Assembly: GCA_024397935.1 (NCBI GenBank)
Contig: CP073743.1
Location: 1,302,001 to 1,366,000, forward strand
Source: a bacterium SCSIO 12844
GTDB taxonomy: Bacteria > Pseudomonadota > Gammaproteobacteria > Francisellales > Francisellaceae
DNA length: 64,000 nt
Direction of reading: 5' to 3'
Shown: piece by piece, positions 9,372 through 19,117 of the stretch
How positions within the stretch are numbered: the first letter of the stretch is position 1
Layout: each line of letters starts with the position of its first letter
Translations under genes and position numbers: made by a program
Notes under the pieces: model-generated
Database searches by the model: none
What the model was told of the DNA's origin: nothing
The model's input: the letters and a program-made list of their open reading frames with translations, nothing else

Positions 9372-12300
9372 ATGAAAGAATATATTGGTCTAAGAAGTTG
9401 GTTAACATCAAAATTTGTTGAAGCAGTATTATATACTAAATTACATCGTGTCAATCAGCCAGAACCAGATCGAACCGTAGCTATCCCTTCATTAGATGAT
9501 ACTGCGACTATTTCTAGTGTACTTGTTTCTCATAATGAAACTTTAGGTGAAGAAAGAATTGTCTTAGATCCTCTTAGCTATTCAGGTACAAGAAGAATTG
9601 GTATTCGTGATGGTAAAAATTGGGATCAATATGATCAGTTTGTTATTCCAATTAATACAAGTGCGGCACATAATGAGGCACTTATTCTATTTCCTGGTGA
9701 AAATCCAAAAAAAGCTATTTTTGTAGATCCAATGGGTACTGAAATCTCAGCTAAAAGGAGGTTAGAGTTACAAGAATTAGGATTTACAAATATTCTATCA
9801 GTGACTCATCAGGTGCAACAAGATGGGTTTCGTTGTGGTGATTATACGATTGCTTTAGTTGAGGCAATTTTAAATGAACTAAACCCTGAGCTAACTGATC
9901 AAGAACGTTTAAATGAAATTGCAAGAAATATTCCAACTGTTCAACATACATTAGATAGAAATCGTGCAAATTATGTTCATGAATATCTTTTATCACTTAC
10001 TTTAGATGGTGTTGATCCTACAGATAGGGAAGTTGTAGTCAGTAATAGTTTGATGAGAGAAATTGAAACGGCGCAAGCTGATAATGATTATCGTAGTCCA
10101 TTTTTATCTGAAGAGCCTGATGTTGATGTTTCACGTCATGATTTAGATGCAAGAATTAGAGATAGCTTAGTATATCGACGTTACTTTAGAAATAACTTAG
10201 ATAAAATGTTAGAAGATGGAGTTAGTAGTGATATATTCAGTCAACTAGAAAGAGAGTATAAATCACAAATGAAAAGTGATACTAGTGGCTCTTCTGATGT
10301 GTCAAGTATTACCACTACTTTAGATAGTCATGATGATTTAACCCTTGAATTAAGTGATAAAGAGTTAAGAAAACAAAAAATTGCTAAAAGGCAAGAAAAT
10401 ATAAAGGAATTAGAGTCTAAAATAAAATCATTAAATGAACAGATTGAGTCATTAGATAAAATATACAGAAAAAGTAAAATAGACACTAGTGATAAAAAGT
10501 TATTAAAAGTAACGAATATAGAATTAACAGAACTTCAAGATCAGTTAAAGCAATTAGCAGTTGAGAAAGAAAATTTTAAAGAGAGCTTAGATAAAAAAGC
10601 AGTTGAAATACAGGGTAAACTTAACATTGCTTTTGAAAAAATTATTGATACAAAACTTTCAGGTGTAATTACTAAAGAGATAAGTGCTTTTTTAAATTGG
10701 AAAGGATCTATAGATACTGCAATTAAGGATGATACAACAGGTCTTGATGATAAATTAGGTCCATTATTTGAAGTAGCTAATTTATATTTGAAGCAACAGA
10801 AAAAACTTAATCAGGCAAAAGATATTTTGAGTGAAAAACGAGAGGGTCTTGAGTCATTAAAGAAATTAGGTACAGATAAATTAGATATGGTTAAACGGTG
10901 GAAAATACTTGATACTGTATTTAAAAAAGCGATGCTAGAGTATGAAGGAAAACTAAAAAGTTCAGTAGAAAATGATGACCTTGAAATTGATGTAATGATT
11001 TCAAGGTTAAAAAGTAAGTTTGGCCCATTTTCAGGATATGGAGCAACATTTGGAGATGGTGAAGATATTGATAAAATGAACTATAGAGGAATGGCTGAGG
11101 CGCTTTACAATAGCTATCAAGTTATTATGGAAGAAGAATCATTTATTAGAAAGTCACGTAGTCGTAAATTATTATTAAGCTCATTAAATTTGGTTGGTAT
11201 TGAACAAAGTGATTTTAAATCTATTGACTATTTAGCGCGTAAAATTGAAAGCATAGTGTGTGATGATAATCCATTGATTCAAAGGATTGAGCCAAGATGG
11301 TCATTAAAACAATTAAATTCATTTTCAGAAATGTACCTTAAAGATCGTTTGCGAGAAAAATATCAACGAGAAACGATAGATGTTGCTCAAGAACAAGTGG
11401 AAATTGAAACAAAGGCATTATTCAGAATACAACAAAAACATGAAGACTCATTAAAAAGAATTGTATCATTAGTTGATGATAAAGCACTTGAAGAAAATCT
11501 TAATGCTTACTCTAAAGAGTTAACAGAATTAAAAGATGTAGATTCAAAAATTAATATTACGGATAAATCAGCAGCACAAATTATTGATAGAATTGATAAT
11601 CACACAAAGGATTATATTACTACTTTAATTGAGCAACAAAGAAAGGTGCTAAATGAAAGTAAGCAGGCTTTAGATAATGAAGTAAAAGAGGCATTTAAAG
11701 ATGAAATATCATTTGCAAAAGTAGCTCTTGATAAAGAAATTAAACATTACTTGACTCAGTTAGATAAACTAACAAAATTTAATGATACACAATTATCATT
11801 ATCAGAGAAAGTAGTATTTAATGATATGATAAAAGAATTGAAAAATCACCATAAATTGCTAGGAACTTTATCTGATAAAGTTCGATACTCTTATGAGCAA
11901 TGTGAAAGAGCATTGGTTAGTAAAAGTTTACCAGGTGAGTTTTATGATATGTATTCTCAATTACAAAATCATTTAAATAACGTAACTATGGAGGTCAACC
12001 AAGTTGGAAAAGCTATGTCTGAGATAGTTTTTTGGCTATCTGTTAATATTGATAAAGATATTAATTTAGGTATAGACATTGCTCAACTTAATTTTGAAGG
12101 AAATGATTTAAGAGCTGCTAACCTTAGCAGAGTAAAAGAAAGTACTAGTTTTTCATATGATTATGCTTTTGCAAAATATACAGATTCAACTTTAGGTGTA
12201 GTTGATCATGATGAAATTCAAAAACGATTATTAAAGTTTAAAAATGCAATTGATCAAAGTGATGAATCACTAAATACAATTTTACAAGATGTAAAACTAG

Positions 12301-15300
12301 GTAAACTTAATCATAAGCAATATAAAGAACATTGGAATTTACACTTTCCTTTTTTCCCAATACTAGCAAATGATAATGATGCAATTATGACAAATTTAAT
12401 TAGTTATATGGAAAAAACAGCTCAGTTGCTAACAGAAAAAGATGGACAGCTTTCAACACGTTTCCCAAAAGATATGGACTATAGTGATTTTAGTGATGCC
12501 AAATTTGTTGGTAGGATTCAGAATGTTTCATTAGAAAGTGCTATTATGCCAAAGGATCTAAGAGGTATTAAATTTAAGAATTGTCCTTTAAAAGGTGCTG
12601 ATTTTGGTGGTAGTCGTGTTGATGAGCATACTAAGTTAACTATATCAGCTAATAATTTACAAGGATTAGTTCTTGATAGCGGTATGATTAAACGTGGAAA
12701 AAATTTTTCTTTAGTAGGTTCTTGTATTGATGGTATTGAAGGTGGGTCATTACCTAGAGACTTAAGAGGATTTGATTTATCTCACGCAACTTTGTCAAAT
12801 ATAGATTTAAATAATCATATTATTGATGAAACAACTATATTAGATTTTGTTACTTTTGATAATGTCACATTTAATAATTGTGATTTGCAAAAAGCGATGT
12901 TTAGTAAATGTACGTTTGAAAATTGTCGATTTATAGGGCAGAAAACAAAGCTAAATGAAGCCCAGTTCGATGGGTGTGACTTTGTAAAAAGTATTAGATT
13001 TAAAGTAAGTATGTCTAAGACTGAATTTAGCAAATGTTCATTCGAGAATTGTCAATTTGAAAACGAAGATGATATTTTTTCAAGTATTAAAGTAAATGCT
13101 ACATTTAAAAGTAGTAAATTTTTAGGAAATACAAAAGTTGGCTTATTTTGTGACTTGTCTCAAAGTTCTATGGAGAGTGTATATATAAATGATTTATCAT
13201 TAGAGCTAGGTGGTCAGCTACCAGAAAGTGGAAAATTGATTAAAATTAAGCATTTGAAGCAAAGTTTAGGAACAGATATTAGTAAAAGTATCTTTTCTAA
13301 AAGTGATAGTATTGAATTTACAAATATGTCGTCAGATCAGTTTATTAGTCTACTAGACAGCCAGATTAAATTTTTGAGATTAAAGAGTAAATCTACAAAT
13401 AATTCTGTTAGAACGGGTACATTAAACTGGGTACGTGAAAACATTGGAAAAGTAGGAGACATAACTGAATATTATAAAATTTTGGATAGATTACAAGATT
13501 GGCAAAAAGGAACGGGTATTAGTAAGACAGATAAATTAGATGATAAATGGCGTGTATTTAATCATTATCATGAGTATAAGCGCAAAAAAGTAGAACCATC
13601 TGATCAAGGAAATCAAATTTTAGCTTTAGTTAAAGATAGAATATCAAGAATTCAAGCCATAACAGTAAAAACTAGATATGAACAACAAATACCTGCTGAA
13701 TACCGATTTTTTCAAAAAGCGTTTAATGAACTATTTACAAATAGTGAAGTTGATAAATTAAACTCAAAGTCTATTTATACAAAATTAATTAGAGAGATTA
13801 GAGCAGGACATTTAGCTTTTAGAGGAGATGTTTTACAACAATACACACAAGCAGCAATGGAGGTTGGCGGTTTAAGTGAAGTGAAAATGACAACGAAGCG
13901 TTTGAATCAAGTTGTAAGTATTACAAAAGATAAAGGTAGGCATAAATCAGCTTCAAAGGCTTTAAGCTATGCATTAACTGTAATGCAACCTTCAAGAATA
14001 GATCAAACTATAGACTCATTTACTCCAACGGAACTATTACAAGCGGCTACAGTGTTAGGTATTTATAATCCAGACTTAGATGAAAAAATTACCAGTTCTG
14101 GAGACTTGAATAGTCTGATTAAAGAAGCCTCAATTGCTTCAAACACATTACTTATACTATTACATGGTGCTATTGAAAATACTGTTGCTAGTTTAAAGTT
14201 AAAGAGTGATAGAAGGTTTTTCTTAAATTTGATAGCAGAGTCACCGTTATCGCATAAAATCTTTATTAATAAAGATAATATAGAAAAATATTTAAATGGA
14301 GAAGATCGTATTGAGTTATTTCACTGGGGTGCTATGGCACCAGACCAAAGAATTGACTTGATTAATGAAATGTTATTATATTTTGATGACCGTTATGTTT
14401 TTCATGACTTAAAAGATAGAGAGTCTTATCAGAGGGTAAAAGAACAGTTCTTATTAGAATTTGATCTTGGTAAATCAAAACTTATGTCTGAAGCTAAAGA
14501 CATTATTGTAGATGGCTTAATGAGACAGTCACCACCACTTAAGCAAAAAGAAGCTGAAGCTAAATTTGAGCGTTTAATCAAACAGTTTGAATTTAAAACT
14601 ACCCATCCATTACACGTTGGTTGGCCGTCTGATACAGTTAGAGAGTTTGAGGGTAAAGATGATTATGAAGACTTAAAAGATACAATTAAAGAATGGTCAA
14701 GAGAAACTGCTTTGGCAAAACAAATTGATAGTTTTGTAAGGAAAGTAATAGATGAAACGGTTAAAGCAAGTGGAGCGTTAGAAGATATTGCAAAAAAATT
14801 ACCAAATGGAGAAGTAGAAATAACAATTTCTAGTAATCCTTTGCTAACATTAGATGATTTAAATAACACTATGAAAACTCTTCATAAAACTAGAAGGTTT
14901 ACTGGGTGGGTGAGAGATTCAGAAGAAGCAGTTATGCGTGCAATTGAAAAATATGTCAATGATCCAAGTATATTTAAGCCTATCTCTGGATCAGGAATTA
15001 CATTTGTTGAAACTAAAGGAGAATTAAAAGATAAGCGATCAGTAACATTTAGTTTAGTAAAAATTAAACCAACTAATGATTTAAACAGTTCATTAGGTGG
15101 TGATTCAAGACCTAAAGAATTACCATATAAAGTTTGGTTTGGACTGAAAAAACTTAATAAAACCTTAAATTTATTAAAGCATTTTGACCAAATTACTAAA
15201 GAATCTAAGAAAGCAATTGAATTATCTGCTTCAGGGGCACCAGAATTAAGTGATCTTAAAATGGATGAATTCAGATTTATAATGGAATTTGTAAAGTTGA

Positions 15301-15695
15301 CGGATCCATTGTTTGTAGATGAAAGTAGCACAGATAAAGCTTTTGAATTACCAGAGCCATTGAGAAAGTTATTTGAGGGGCCTGATGTGCTTAAAAGCTC
15401 TCATAAAAGAGCAATGAAAAAACTGACTCAGCATAAAAAGCAAATTATTCGAGATATTAATAACTTAATTAAAGAATTACCTGATGATAAATTCAGTACT
15501 AAATCTATAGGAGGTATAAAAGAGTTGGCAAATAGTATTAATAAATCATCTACATATAAAGATGTTTTAACAGTTTGCCAGAAAATAACTCGAACAGTAA
15601 ACGAAGGGTTTGGAATAACAAAAAGCTCAGAACCACCATCACCACTCCGTGATCATAGTACAACATCTAATGAACCAACTCATGAGTTGGTTTAG
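9372..15695 (+). CDS. Giant protein: CE-clan protease and pentapeptide repeats
   Basis: 2107-aa protein, not recognised as a named gene. Near the N-terminus the order H100 (AAHNEALILF), D119 (IFVDPMG), Q149 and C155 (QQDGFRCGDYT) matches the His-Asp-Gln-Cys arrangement of CE-clan cysteine proteases (Ulp1/SENP, ElaD, ChlaDub). The Gln-Cys distance is 6, as in Ulp1. Residues about 325-420 are charged coiled coil. Around 900 and at about 1037-1240 lie pentapeptide-like repeats (DYSDFSDAKF, FSKCTFENCRF, FSKCSFENCQF), forming a likely right-handed beta-helix. The remaining helical regions are unassigned. There is no signal peptide. The Shine-Dalgarno is exceptionally strong. The size, eukaryote-type protease and presence of dotA in the window suggest a secreted effector, but the C-terminus lacks an obvious glutamate-rich Dot/Icm signal. 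Confidence 0.8.
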   Translation: MKEYIGLRSWLTSKFVEAVLYTKLHRVNQPEPDRTVAIPSLDDTATISSVLVSHNETLGEERIVLDPLSYSGTRRIGIRDGKNWDQYDQFVIPINTSAAHNEALILFPGENPKKAIFVDPMGTEISAKRRLELQELGFTNILSVTHQVQQDGFRCGDYTIALVEAILNELNPELTDQERLNEIARNIPTVQHTLDRNRANYVHEYLLSLTLDGVDPTDREVVVSNSLMREIETAQADNDYRSPFLSEEPDVDVSRHDLDARIRDSLVYRRYFRNNLDKMLEDGVSSDIFSQLEREYKSQMKSDTSGSSDVSSITTTLDSHDDLTLELSDKELRKQKIAKRQENIKELESKIKSLNEQIESLDKIYRKSKIDTSDKKLLKVTNIELTELQDQLKQLAVEKENFKESLDKKAVEIQGKLNIAFEKIIDTKLSGVITKEISAFLNWKGSIDTAIKDDTTGLDDKLGPLFEVANLYLKQQKKLNQAKDILSEKREGLESLKKLGTDKLDMVKRWKILDTVFKKAMLEYEGKLKSSVENDDLEIDVMISRLKSKFGPFSGYGATFGDGEDIDKMNYRGMAEALYNSYQVIMEEESFIRKSRSRKLLLSSLNLVGIEQSDFKSIDYLARKIESIVCDDNPLIQRIEPRWSLKQLNSFSEMYLKDRLREKYQRETIDVAQEQVEIETKALFRIQQKHEDSLKRIVSLVDDKALEENLNAYSKELTELKDVDSKINITDKSAAQIIDRIDNHTKDYITTLIEQQRKVLNESKQALDNEVKEAFKDEISFAKVALDKEIKHYLTQLDKLTKFNDTQLSLSEKVVFNDMIKELKNHHKLLGTLSDKVRYSYEQCERALVSKSLPGEFYDMYSQLQNHLNNVTMEVNQVGKAMSEIVFWLSVNIDKDINLGIDIAQLNFEGNDLRAANLSRVKESTSFSYDYAFAKYTDSTLGVVDHDEIQKRLLKFKNAIDQSDESLNTILQDVKLGKLNHKQYKEHWNLHFPFFPILANDNDAIMTNLISYMEKTAQLLTEKDGQLSTRFPKDMDYSDFSDAKFVGRIQNVSLESAIMPKDLRGIKFKNCPLKGADFGGSRVDEHTKLTISANNLQGLVLDSGMIKRGKNFSLVGSCIDGIEGGSLPRDLRGFDLSHATLSNIDLNNHIIDETTILDFVTFDNVTFNNCDLQKAMFSKCTFENCRFIGQKTKLNEAQFDGCDFVKSIRFKVSMSKTEFSKCSFENCQFENEDDIFSSIKVNATFKSSKFLGNTKVGLFCDLSQSSMESVYINDLSLELGGQLPESGKLIKIKHLKQSLGTDISKSIFSKSDSIEFTNMSSDQFISLLDSQIKFLRLKSKSTNNSVRTGTLNWVRENIGKVGDITEYYKILDRLQDWQKGTGISKTDKLDDKWRVFNHYHEYKRKKVEPSDQGNQILALVKDRISRIQAITVKTRYEQQIPAEYRFFQKAFNELFTNSEVDKLNSKSIYTKLIREIRAGHLAFRGDVLQQYTQAAMEVGGLSEVKMTTKRLNQVVSITKDKGRHKSASKALSYALTVMQPSRIDQTIDSFTPTELLQAATVLGIYNPDLDEKITSSGDLNSLIKEASIASNTLLILLHGAIENTVASLKLKSDRRFFLNLIAESPLSHKIFINKDNIEKYLNGEDRIELFHWGAMAPDQRIDLINEMLLYFDDRYVFHDLKDRESYQRVKEQFLLEFDLGKSKLMSEAKDIIVDGLMRQSPPLKQKEAEAKFERLIKQFEFKTTHPLHVGWPSDTVREFEGKDDYEDLKDTIKEWSRETALAKQIDSFVRKVIDETVKASGALEDIAKKLPNGEVEITISSNPLLTLDDLNNTMKTLHKTRRFTGWVRDSEEAVMRAIEKYVNDPSIFKPISGSGITFVETKGELKDKRSVTFSLVKIKPTNDLNSSLGGDSRPKELPYKVWFGLKKLNKTLNLLKHFDQITKESKKAIELSASGAPELSDLKMDEFRFIMEFVKLTDPLFVDESSTDKAFELPEPLRKLFEGPDVLKSSHKRAMKKLTQHKKQIIRDINNLIKELPDDKFSTKSIGGIKELANSINKSSTYKDVLTVCQKITRTVNEGFGITKSSEPPSPLRDHSTTSNEPTHELV

Positions 15696-15736
15696 TTAAC
15701 TTAATTTACTTGACTTATGTTATTATGGACTTTACA

Positions 15737-15775
15737 TTTTAGCCTAATCCTAATGACTTTATGATTAAGCTAAAA
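15737..15775 (+). promoter_or_regulatory. Hairpin over acetyltransferase start codon
   Basis: TTTTAGCCTAATC (15737-15749) pairs with GATTAAGCTAAAA (15763-15775), giving a 13-bp stem with one G-U wobble and a 13-nt loop. The 3' arm ends on the A of the acetyltransferase ATG. There is no following U-tract, so it is not a standard terminator. It could limit translation initiation or mark the end of the upstream transcript. Confidence 0.45.
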
Positions 15776-16344
15776 TGAAACCTTTCTATTATCAATTCAA
15801 TGCTGAGATTTATATTGCTTCATTAGAGCAAGCTGATCCTTTAGCCGTATTGGACTTTTTTAAACGTACGGATAAAACCTTTTATGAATTAACACCAGAA
15901 CGTAGTGAGCATTTTTATACGCCACAATATTGGCATTTTGAAGTAGAGATGGCGCTTCATCATTTTGATAAACAAAAAAAAGCTAGTTTTATCATTGCAC
16001 ATAAGGATGATGATAATAAAGAAATTGTTATTGGCTGGGTTAACTATAACAATGTGATTCATGGTGCATTTAAAGCCTGTTATTTAGGTTATGTCTTAGA
16101 TGAGTCTTTTCATGGCAAAAACATTATGTATACAGCTTTATCTGTGACGATTCCTTATGTTATGGATGCATTTCATTTAAATCGAATCATGGCAAATTAT
16201 ATTCCTGAAAATAAACCAAGTGAGCGTGTATTATTACGTTTAGGATTTGAAAAGGAAGGCTATGCCAAGCGTTATTTAAAATTAGGTGGTCAATGGCGTG
16301 ATCATGTGATGACTGCTTTTATTAATCGTGATCGATTTGAATGA
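15775..16344 (+). CDS. GNAT acetyltransferase, RimJ-like
   Basis: 189-aa N-acetyltransferase of the RimJ/RimL type, which acetylates N-terminal amines of ribosomal proteins or small molecules using acetyl-CoA. Visible motifs are the motif-A region LGYVLDESFHGKNIMYTA, then NRIMANYIPENKPSERVLLRLGFEKEGYAKRYLKLGGQWRDH, which is the family's C-terminal signature. The ATG at 15775 has no good Shine-Dalgarno and lies at the edge of a hairpin. Upstream ATGs in the other frames stop at once. It is convergent with panD, with stop codons only 2 bp apart. The real substrate is unknown. Confidence 0.85.
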   Translation: MKPFYYQFNAEIYIASLEQADPLAVLDFFKRTDKTFYELTPERSEHFYTPQYWHFEVEMALHHFDKQKKASFIIAHKDDDNKEIVIGWVNYNNVIHGAFKACYLGYVLDESFHGKNIMYTALSVTIPYVMDAFHLNRIMANYIPENKPSERVLLRLGFEKEGYAKRYLKLGGQWRDHVMTAFINRDRFE

Positions 16345-16346
16345 TA

Positions 16347-16679
16347 TTAATTATGTTTCAAATCAACCAATTTAGGTGCTAAAGTTTCTTCATTTGGATC
16401 AATCATTGCATAAGATAGAATAAAAATTTCATCACCAATTTCACACTTTCTAGCAGCTGGGCCATTAAGGCCAATAATTTTACTGCCACGTTCACCTGCA
16501 ATAACATAAGTTTCTAGTCGCTCACCGTTATTCAAGTTAACAATAGATACTTTTTCATTAATAGAGATTGATGCTTGATCCATAATATCTTCATCTATGG
16601 TGATACTGCCTACATAATAAAGATCTTTTTGACTAACTGTCGCATAAGATATTTTTGATTTAAGTGTGCTTATTAGCAT
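16347..16679 (-). CDS. panD: Aspartate 1-decarboxylase
   Basis: Makes beta-alanine from L-aspartate for pantothenate synthesis. The 110-aa proenzyme carries the self-cleavage site Gly24-Ser25 in YYVGSITID, which yields the pyruvoyl cofactor. The conserved N-L-N-G-E-R and [22 protein letters not shown] stretches also fit PanD. Length is slightly short of the 120-130 aa norm. It is the last gene of panG-panB-panC-panD, 27 bp behind panC. Confidence 0.95.
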   Translation of the reverse strand: MLISTLKSKISYATVSQKDLYYVGSITIDEDIMDQASISINEKVSIVNLNNGERLETYVIAGERGSKIIGLNGPAARKCEIGDEIFILSYAMIDPNEETLAPKLVDLKHN

Positions 16680-16706
16680 AATTTAACTTGTCCTTCTATT
16701 TTTATT

Positions 16707-17474
16707 TTAAAGTTCTATATTATCAATCAAACGCACATCACCAATGTTAACTGCGCTTAAAAGTCGATTTTTATATTGTTTGATATATTCAACATCAATG
16801 CCTAGTTCGCTTAATTTTTGACTAATTAATTTAGGATTATTTCGATGCTGATTAAATATGATTGCAAATTGTTCGGCTTGATGTTTCTCTTGAGGGTTTA
16901 GGCGAGTATTTCTTGAGCTTAAAGCAAGGTTTGAATTTTTTTCTCGAATTGTAGGACATGGAGTAATTTTAGTATCAAGAAAAAAGGCATCTGCCATTGA
17001 TTCAATCAGTTTAAATTGTTGATAGTCTTTTTCTCCAAAGTACGCATTATTTGCTTTAACTAATAGTAATAGTTTCATAACAACGGTTAATACACCATCA
17101 AAATGCCCAGGTCTAAATTCCCCTTCCATTGTTTTTGATAATGGGTGATCTGTTATAATTTTAGTTAAGTAATTATCAGGGTAGAGTGCTTCTTTTTGAG
17201 GCATTAATACATAATTTACACCTAAAGATTCAGCCAGTTCTAAGTCTTTTTCAGGCATTAATGGGTAATTATTAAAGTCATTTGAATCATTAAACTGTGT
17301 TGGATTAACAAAAATACTTAAAATAGTTAAATCATTTTCATCAATTGATCGTTGAATTAATGATGCATGACCTGTATGTAAGCAGCCCATTGTTGGCACA
17401 AAGCCAATAGTTGCAGTAGCTGATAAATTTTTACGTAAGTTTCGCCAATGTGTTATTTCTTTAATTACTTCCAT
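16707..17474 (-). CDS. panC: Pantothenate synthetase
   Basis: Condenses pantoate and beta-alanine with ATP in the cytosol. The nucleotidyltransferase HIGH-like motif is HTGH at 33-36 (GFVPTMGCLHTGHASLI). YFGEKDYQQF and LALSSRNTRL are further PanC signatures. A TTG in frame at 17483 would add three residues, but the AAGGGG ribosome-binding site sits 9 nt before the ATG at 17474, so I use that start (255 aa). The C-terminal dimerisation part ends with DVRLIDNIEL and is a little shorter than in E. coli. Confidence 0.95.
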   Translation of the reverse strand: MEVIKEITHWRNLRKNLSATATIGFVPTMGCLHTGHASLIQRSIDENDLTILSIFVNPTQFNDSNDFNNYPLMPEKDLELAESLGVNYVLMPQKEALYPDNYLTKIITDHPLSKTMEGEFRPGHFDGVLTVVMKLLLLVKANNAYFGEKDYQQFKLIESMADAFFLDTKITPCPTIREKNSNLALSSRNTRLNPQEKHQAEQFAIIFNQHRNNPKLISQKLSELGIDVEYIKQYKNRLLSAVNIGDVRLIDNIEL

Positions 17475-17494
17475 GAGTAACAACCCCTTATTAT

Positions 17495-18283
17495 TTAATT
17501 AAAACTATGTTCTTTTTTTGGAAATGCGCCATTTTTAACCTCAAGGTTATATTCAGTTAGCGCATTTTGAATTAATTGAAAGCCATTTAAGTACTCTTTA
17601 ACAAATTTAAAAGGACTATTTTCTGTAAGCCCAAGTAAGTCATGCCAAACTAAAACTTGACCGTCCGTTTGATTGCCTGCGCCAATACCAATTGTTGGTA
17701 TATTTAATAGAGATGTAATCTCAGCTGCCAAATCAGCTGGCATACACTCAAGTACAACTGCAAAACAACCAGCATTTTCTAAATCTTTCGCTTGTTGAAT
17801 TAAACATGACTTTGCTTTATCGTCTTTTCCTTGAACTCTAAAACCACCAAAATTATGGACATGTTGGGGTGTTAAGCCAATATGTCCCATGACAGGGACA
17901 CCTGAATGAACAATGTGATTAATAATATCAAGATTACCATGGGCGCCTTCAAGTTTAACAGCATGTGCGCCGGATTGAACCAAGATTTGAACAGCAGAAA
18001 TTGTATCTTTTAAAATGCCACGATATGACATAAAAGGTAAGTCAGCGACGATAAACTTATCTTTTGCACCTGTTGCGACAGCTTTTGTATGAAGTTGCAT
18101 CATTTCAATTGTTGCAGTTGTTGTATTTTGATGTCCATGAACCACCATAGAAACACTATCACCAACCAATAAGACATCAATATCAGTTTGATTGGCAATT
18201 GCTGCTGTTGTTGCATCATAGCAGGTAATAACGGTTATTTTTTCAGCATTTTGTTTTTTGCTTAGAAAATCAAGTACGTTCAT
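17495..18283 (-). CDS. panB: Ketopantoate hydroxymethyltransferase
   Basis: First committed enzyme of pantothenate synthesis; it transfers a hydroxymethyl group from methylene-tetrahydrofolate to 2-oxoisovalerate. The 262-aa TIM-barrel protein shows ITCYDATTAAIA, LLVGDSVSMVVHGH (metal-binding Asp), VKLEGAH, PVMGHIGLTPQ and IGIGAG, all PanB signatures. Its start overlaps the end of the upstream panG by 14 bp, so translation is coupled. Confidence 0.96.
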   Translation of the reverse strand: MNVLDFLSKKQNAEKITVITCYDATTAAIANQTDIDVLLVGDSVSMVVHGHQNTTTATIEMMQLHTKAVATGAKDKFIVADLPFMSYRGILKDTISAVQILVQSGAHAVKLEGAHGNLDIINHIVHSGVPVMGHIGLTPQHVHNFGGFRVQGKDDKAKSCLIQQAKDLENAGCFAVVLECMPADLAAEITSLLNIPTIGIGAGNQTDGQVLVWHDLLGLTENSPFKFVKEYLNGFQLIQNALTEYNLEVKNGAFPKKEHSFN

Positions 18284-19031
18284 TTTCTTGTTTATCCTGT
18301 GACAGTTGATTTAGATGGGTTTCTACAAAGGCTTTGTAAATCTGAAGAAAATTATCATCATTGATATTAAGTGCATCAATATGAAAGTTAATGGTATTAA
18401 TATCATTTCTAGCAATGGGTCCAGTTAATGCATTTTGATAGTCATTTTTTAAGTTGATTAATGTTTGTTCTAAAAGTGGGATTGCCATGATAGGATCAAT
18501 GTTAAAGTGACTTTTAAGTGTATTAAAATATTTTTGCCATAATAGTGTTGTATAGTTATTTGCAATAGCACCCAGTGCATGATAATAAGCTTTATCTTTA
18601 CGCTTTATCTTAAAAAAGCGGTTGGGTATGCCGGGTAATAATTGACTGAATTTAGGACCTTCAGATTCGATTGCAAATGGTATATCTAGGTAGCATTCAG
18701 GTGTATAAAGTGACTTTGAAAACGTTTGTAATGGGTGTGTAGTATAGGCATATTCGGAACTTAGTGAACCTGAAAAGTGAAGGTATAACTGATCTTTTTG
18801 TTTGTACTTTAAACAGTTTGTTTTAATAAAATTTTCAATGGCATCATCTTTAATTAAAAAAAGAATATGCGTTGATTCTTTTAATAGCAAAATTAAATTT
18901 TCGATTGAATACGATCGGTACCAGTGCTTGTAAGATAGCTTAAGTATATTAAGATAATGAATAAAATGTTTAGCCATTAGGCCATTGCCAATCACTAAGT
19001 ATTGTGTATTTGATTTGCTCAAACAATCCAT
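18270..19031 (-). CDS. panG: PanG-type ketopantoate reductase (DUF2520)
   Basis: Likely reduces ketopantoate to pantoate. The protein has an N-terminal Rossmann start (YLVIGNGLMAKHF) and a C-terminal helical DUF2520 region (YYHALGAIANNYTTLLW, then ALTGPIARND). This is the architecture of PanG, the non-PanE ketopantoate reductase described in Francisella, where it also lies with panBCD. A TTG at 19037 is in frame, but AGGA lies 8 nt before the ATG at 19031. The gene leads the pan operon and overlaps panB. Function rests on family plus context; no classical PanE is present here. Confidence 0.85.
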   Translation of the reverse strand: MDCLSKSNTQYLVIGNGLMAKHFIHYLNILKLSYKHWYRSYSIENLILLLKESTHILFLIKDDAIENFIKTNCLKYKQKDQLYLHFSGSLSSEYAYTTHPLQTFSKSLYTPECYLDIPFAIESEGPKFSQLLPGIPNRFFKIKRKDKAYYHALGAIANNYTTLLWQKYFNTLKSHFNIDPIMAIPLLEQTLINLKNDYQNALTGPIARNDINTINFHIDALNINDDNFLQIYKAFVETHLNQLSQDKQENERT

Positions 19032-19075
19032 TTTCAATATCCTAAAATCATTAACTAAACTAGATTTGGCATATA

Positions 19076-19104
19076 AGCATAAACAGATTTCAAAAGACTC
19101 GCAA
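19076..19104 (-). promoter_or_regulatory. Putative panG operon promoter
   Basis: On the minus strand TTGCGA (19099-19104) and TATGCT (19076-19081) are 17 bp apart, about 45 bp before the panG ATG. Each box matches 4 of 6 consensus bases. It lies back to back with the plus-strand promoter at 19118. Confidence 0.4.
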
Positions 19105-19117
19105 TATAAAAAATATC

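Noticed and set aside
14882-15331. 149-codon antisense ORF inside the giant gene
   Set aside because: Its residues mirror the codon structure of the sense strand in an AT-rich gene, it has no ribosome-binding site and shows no recognisable motif.
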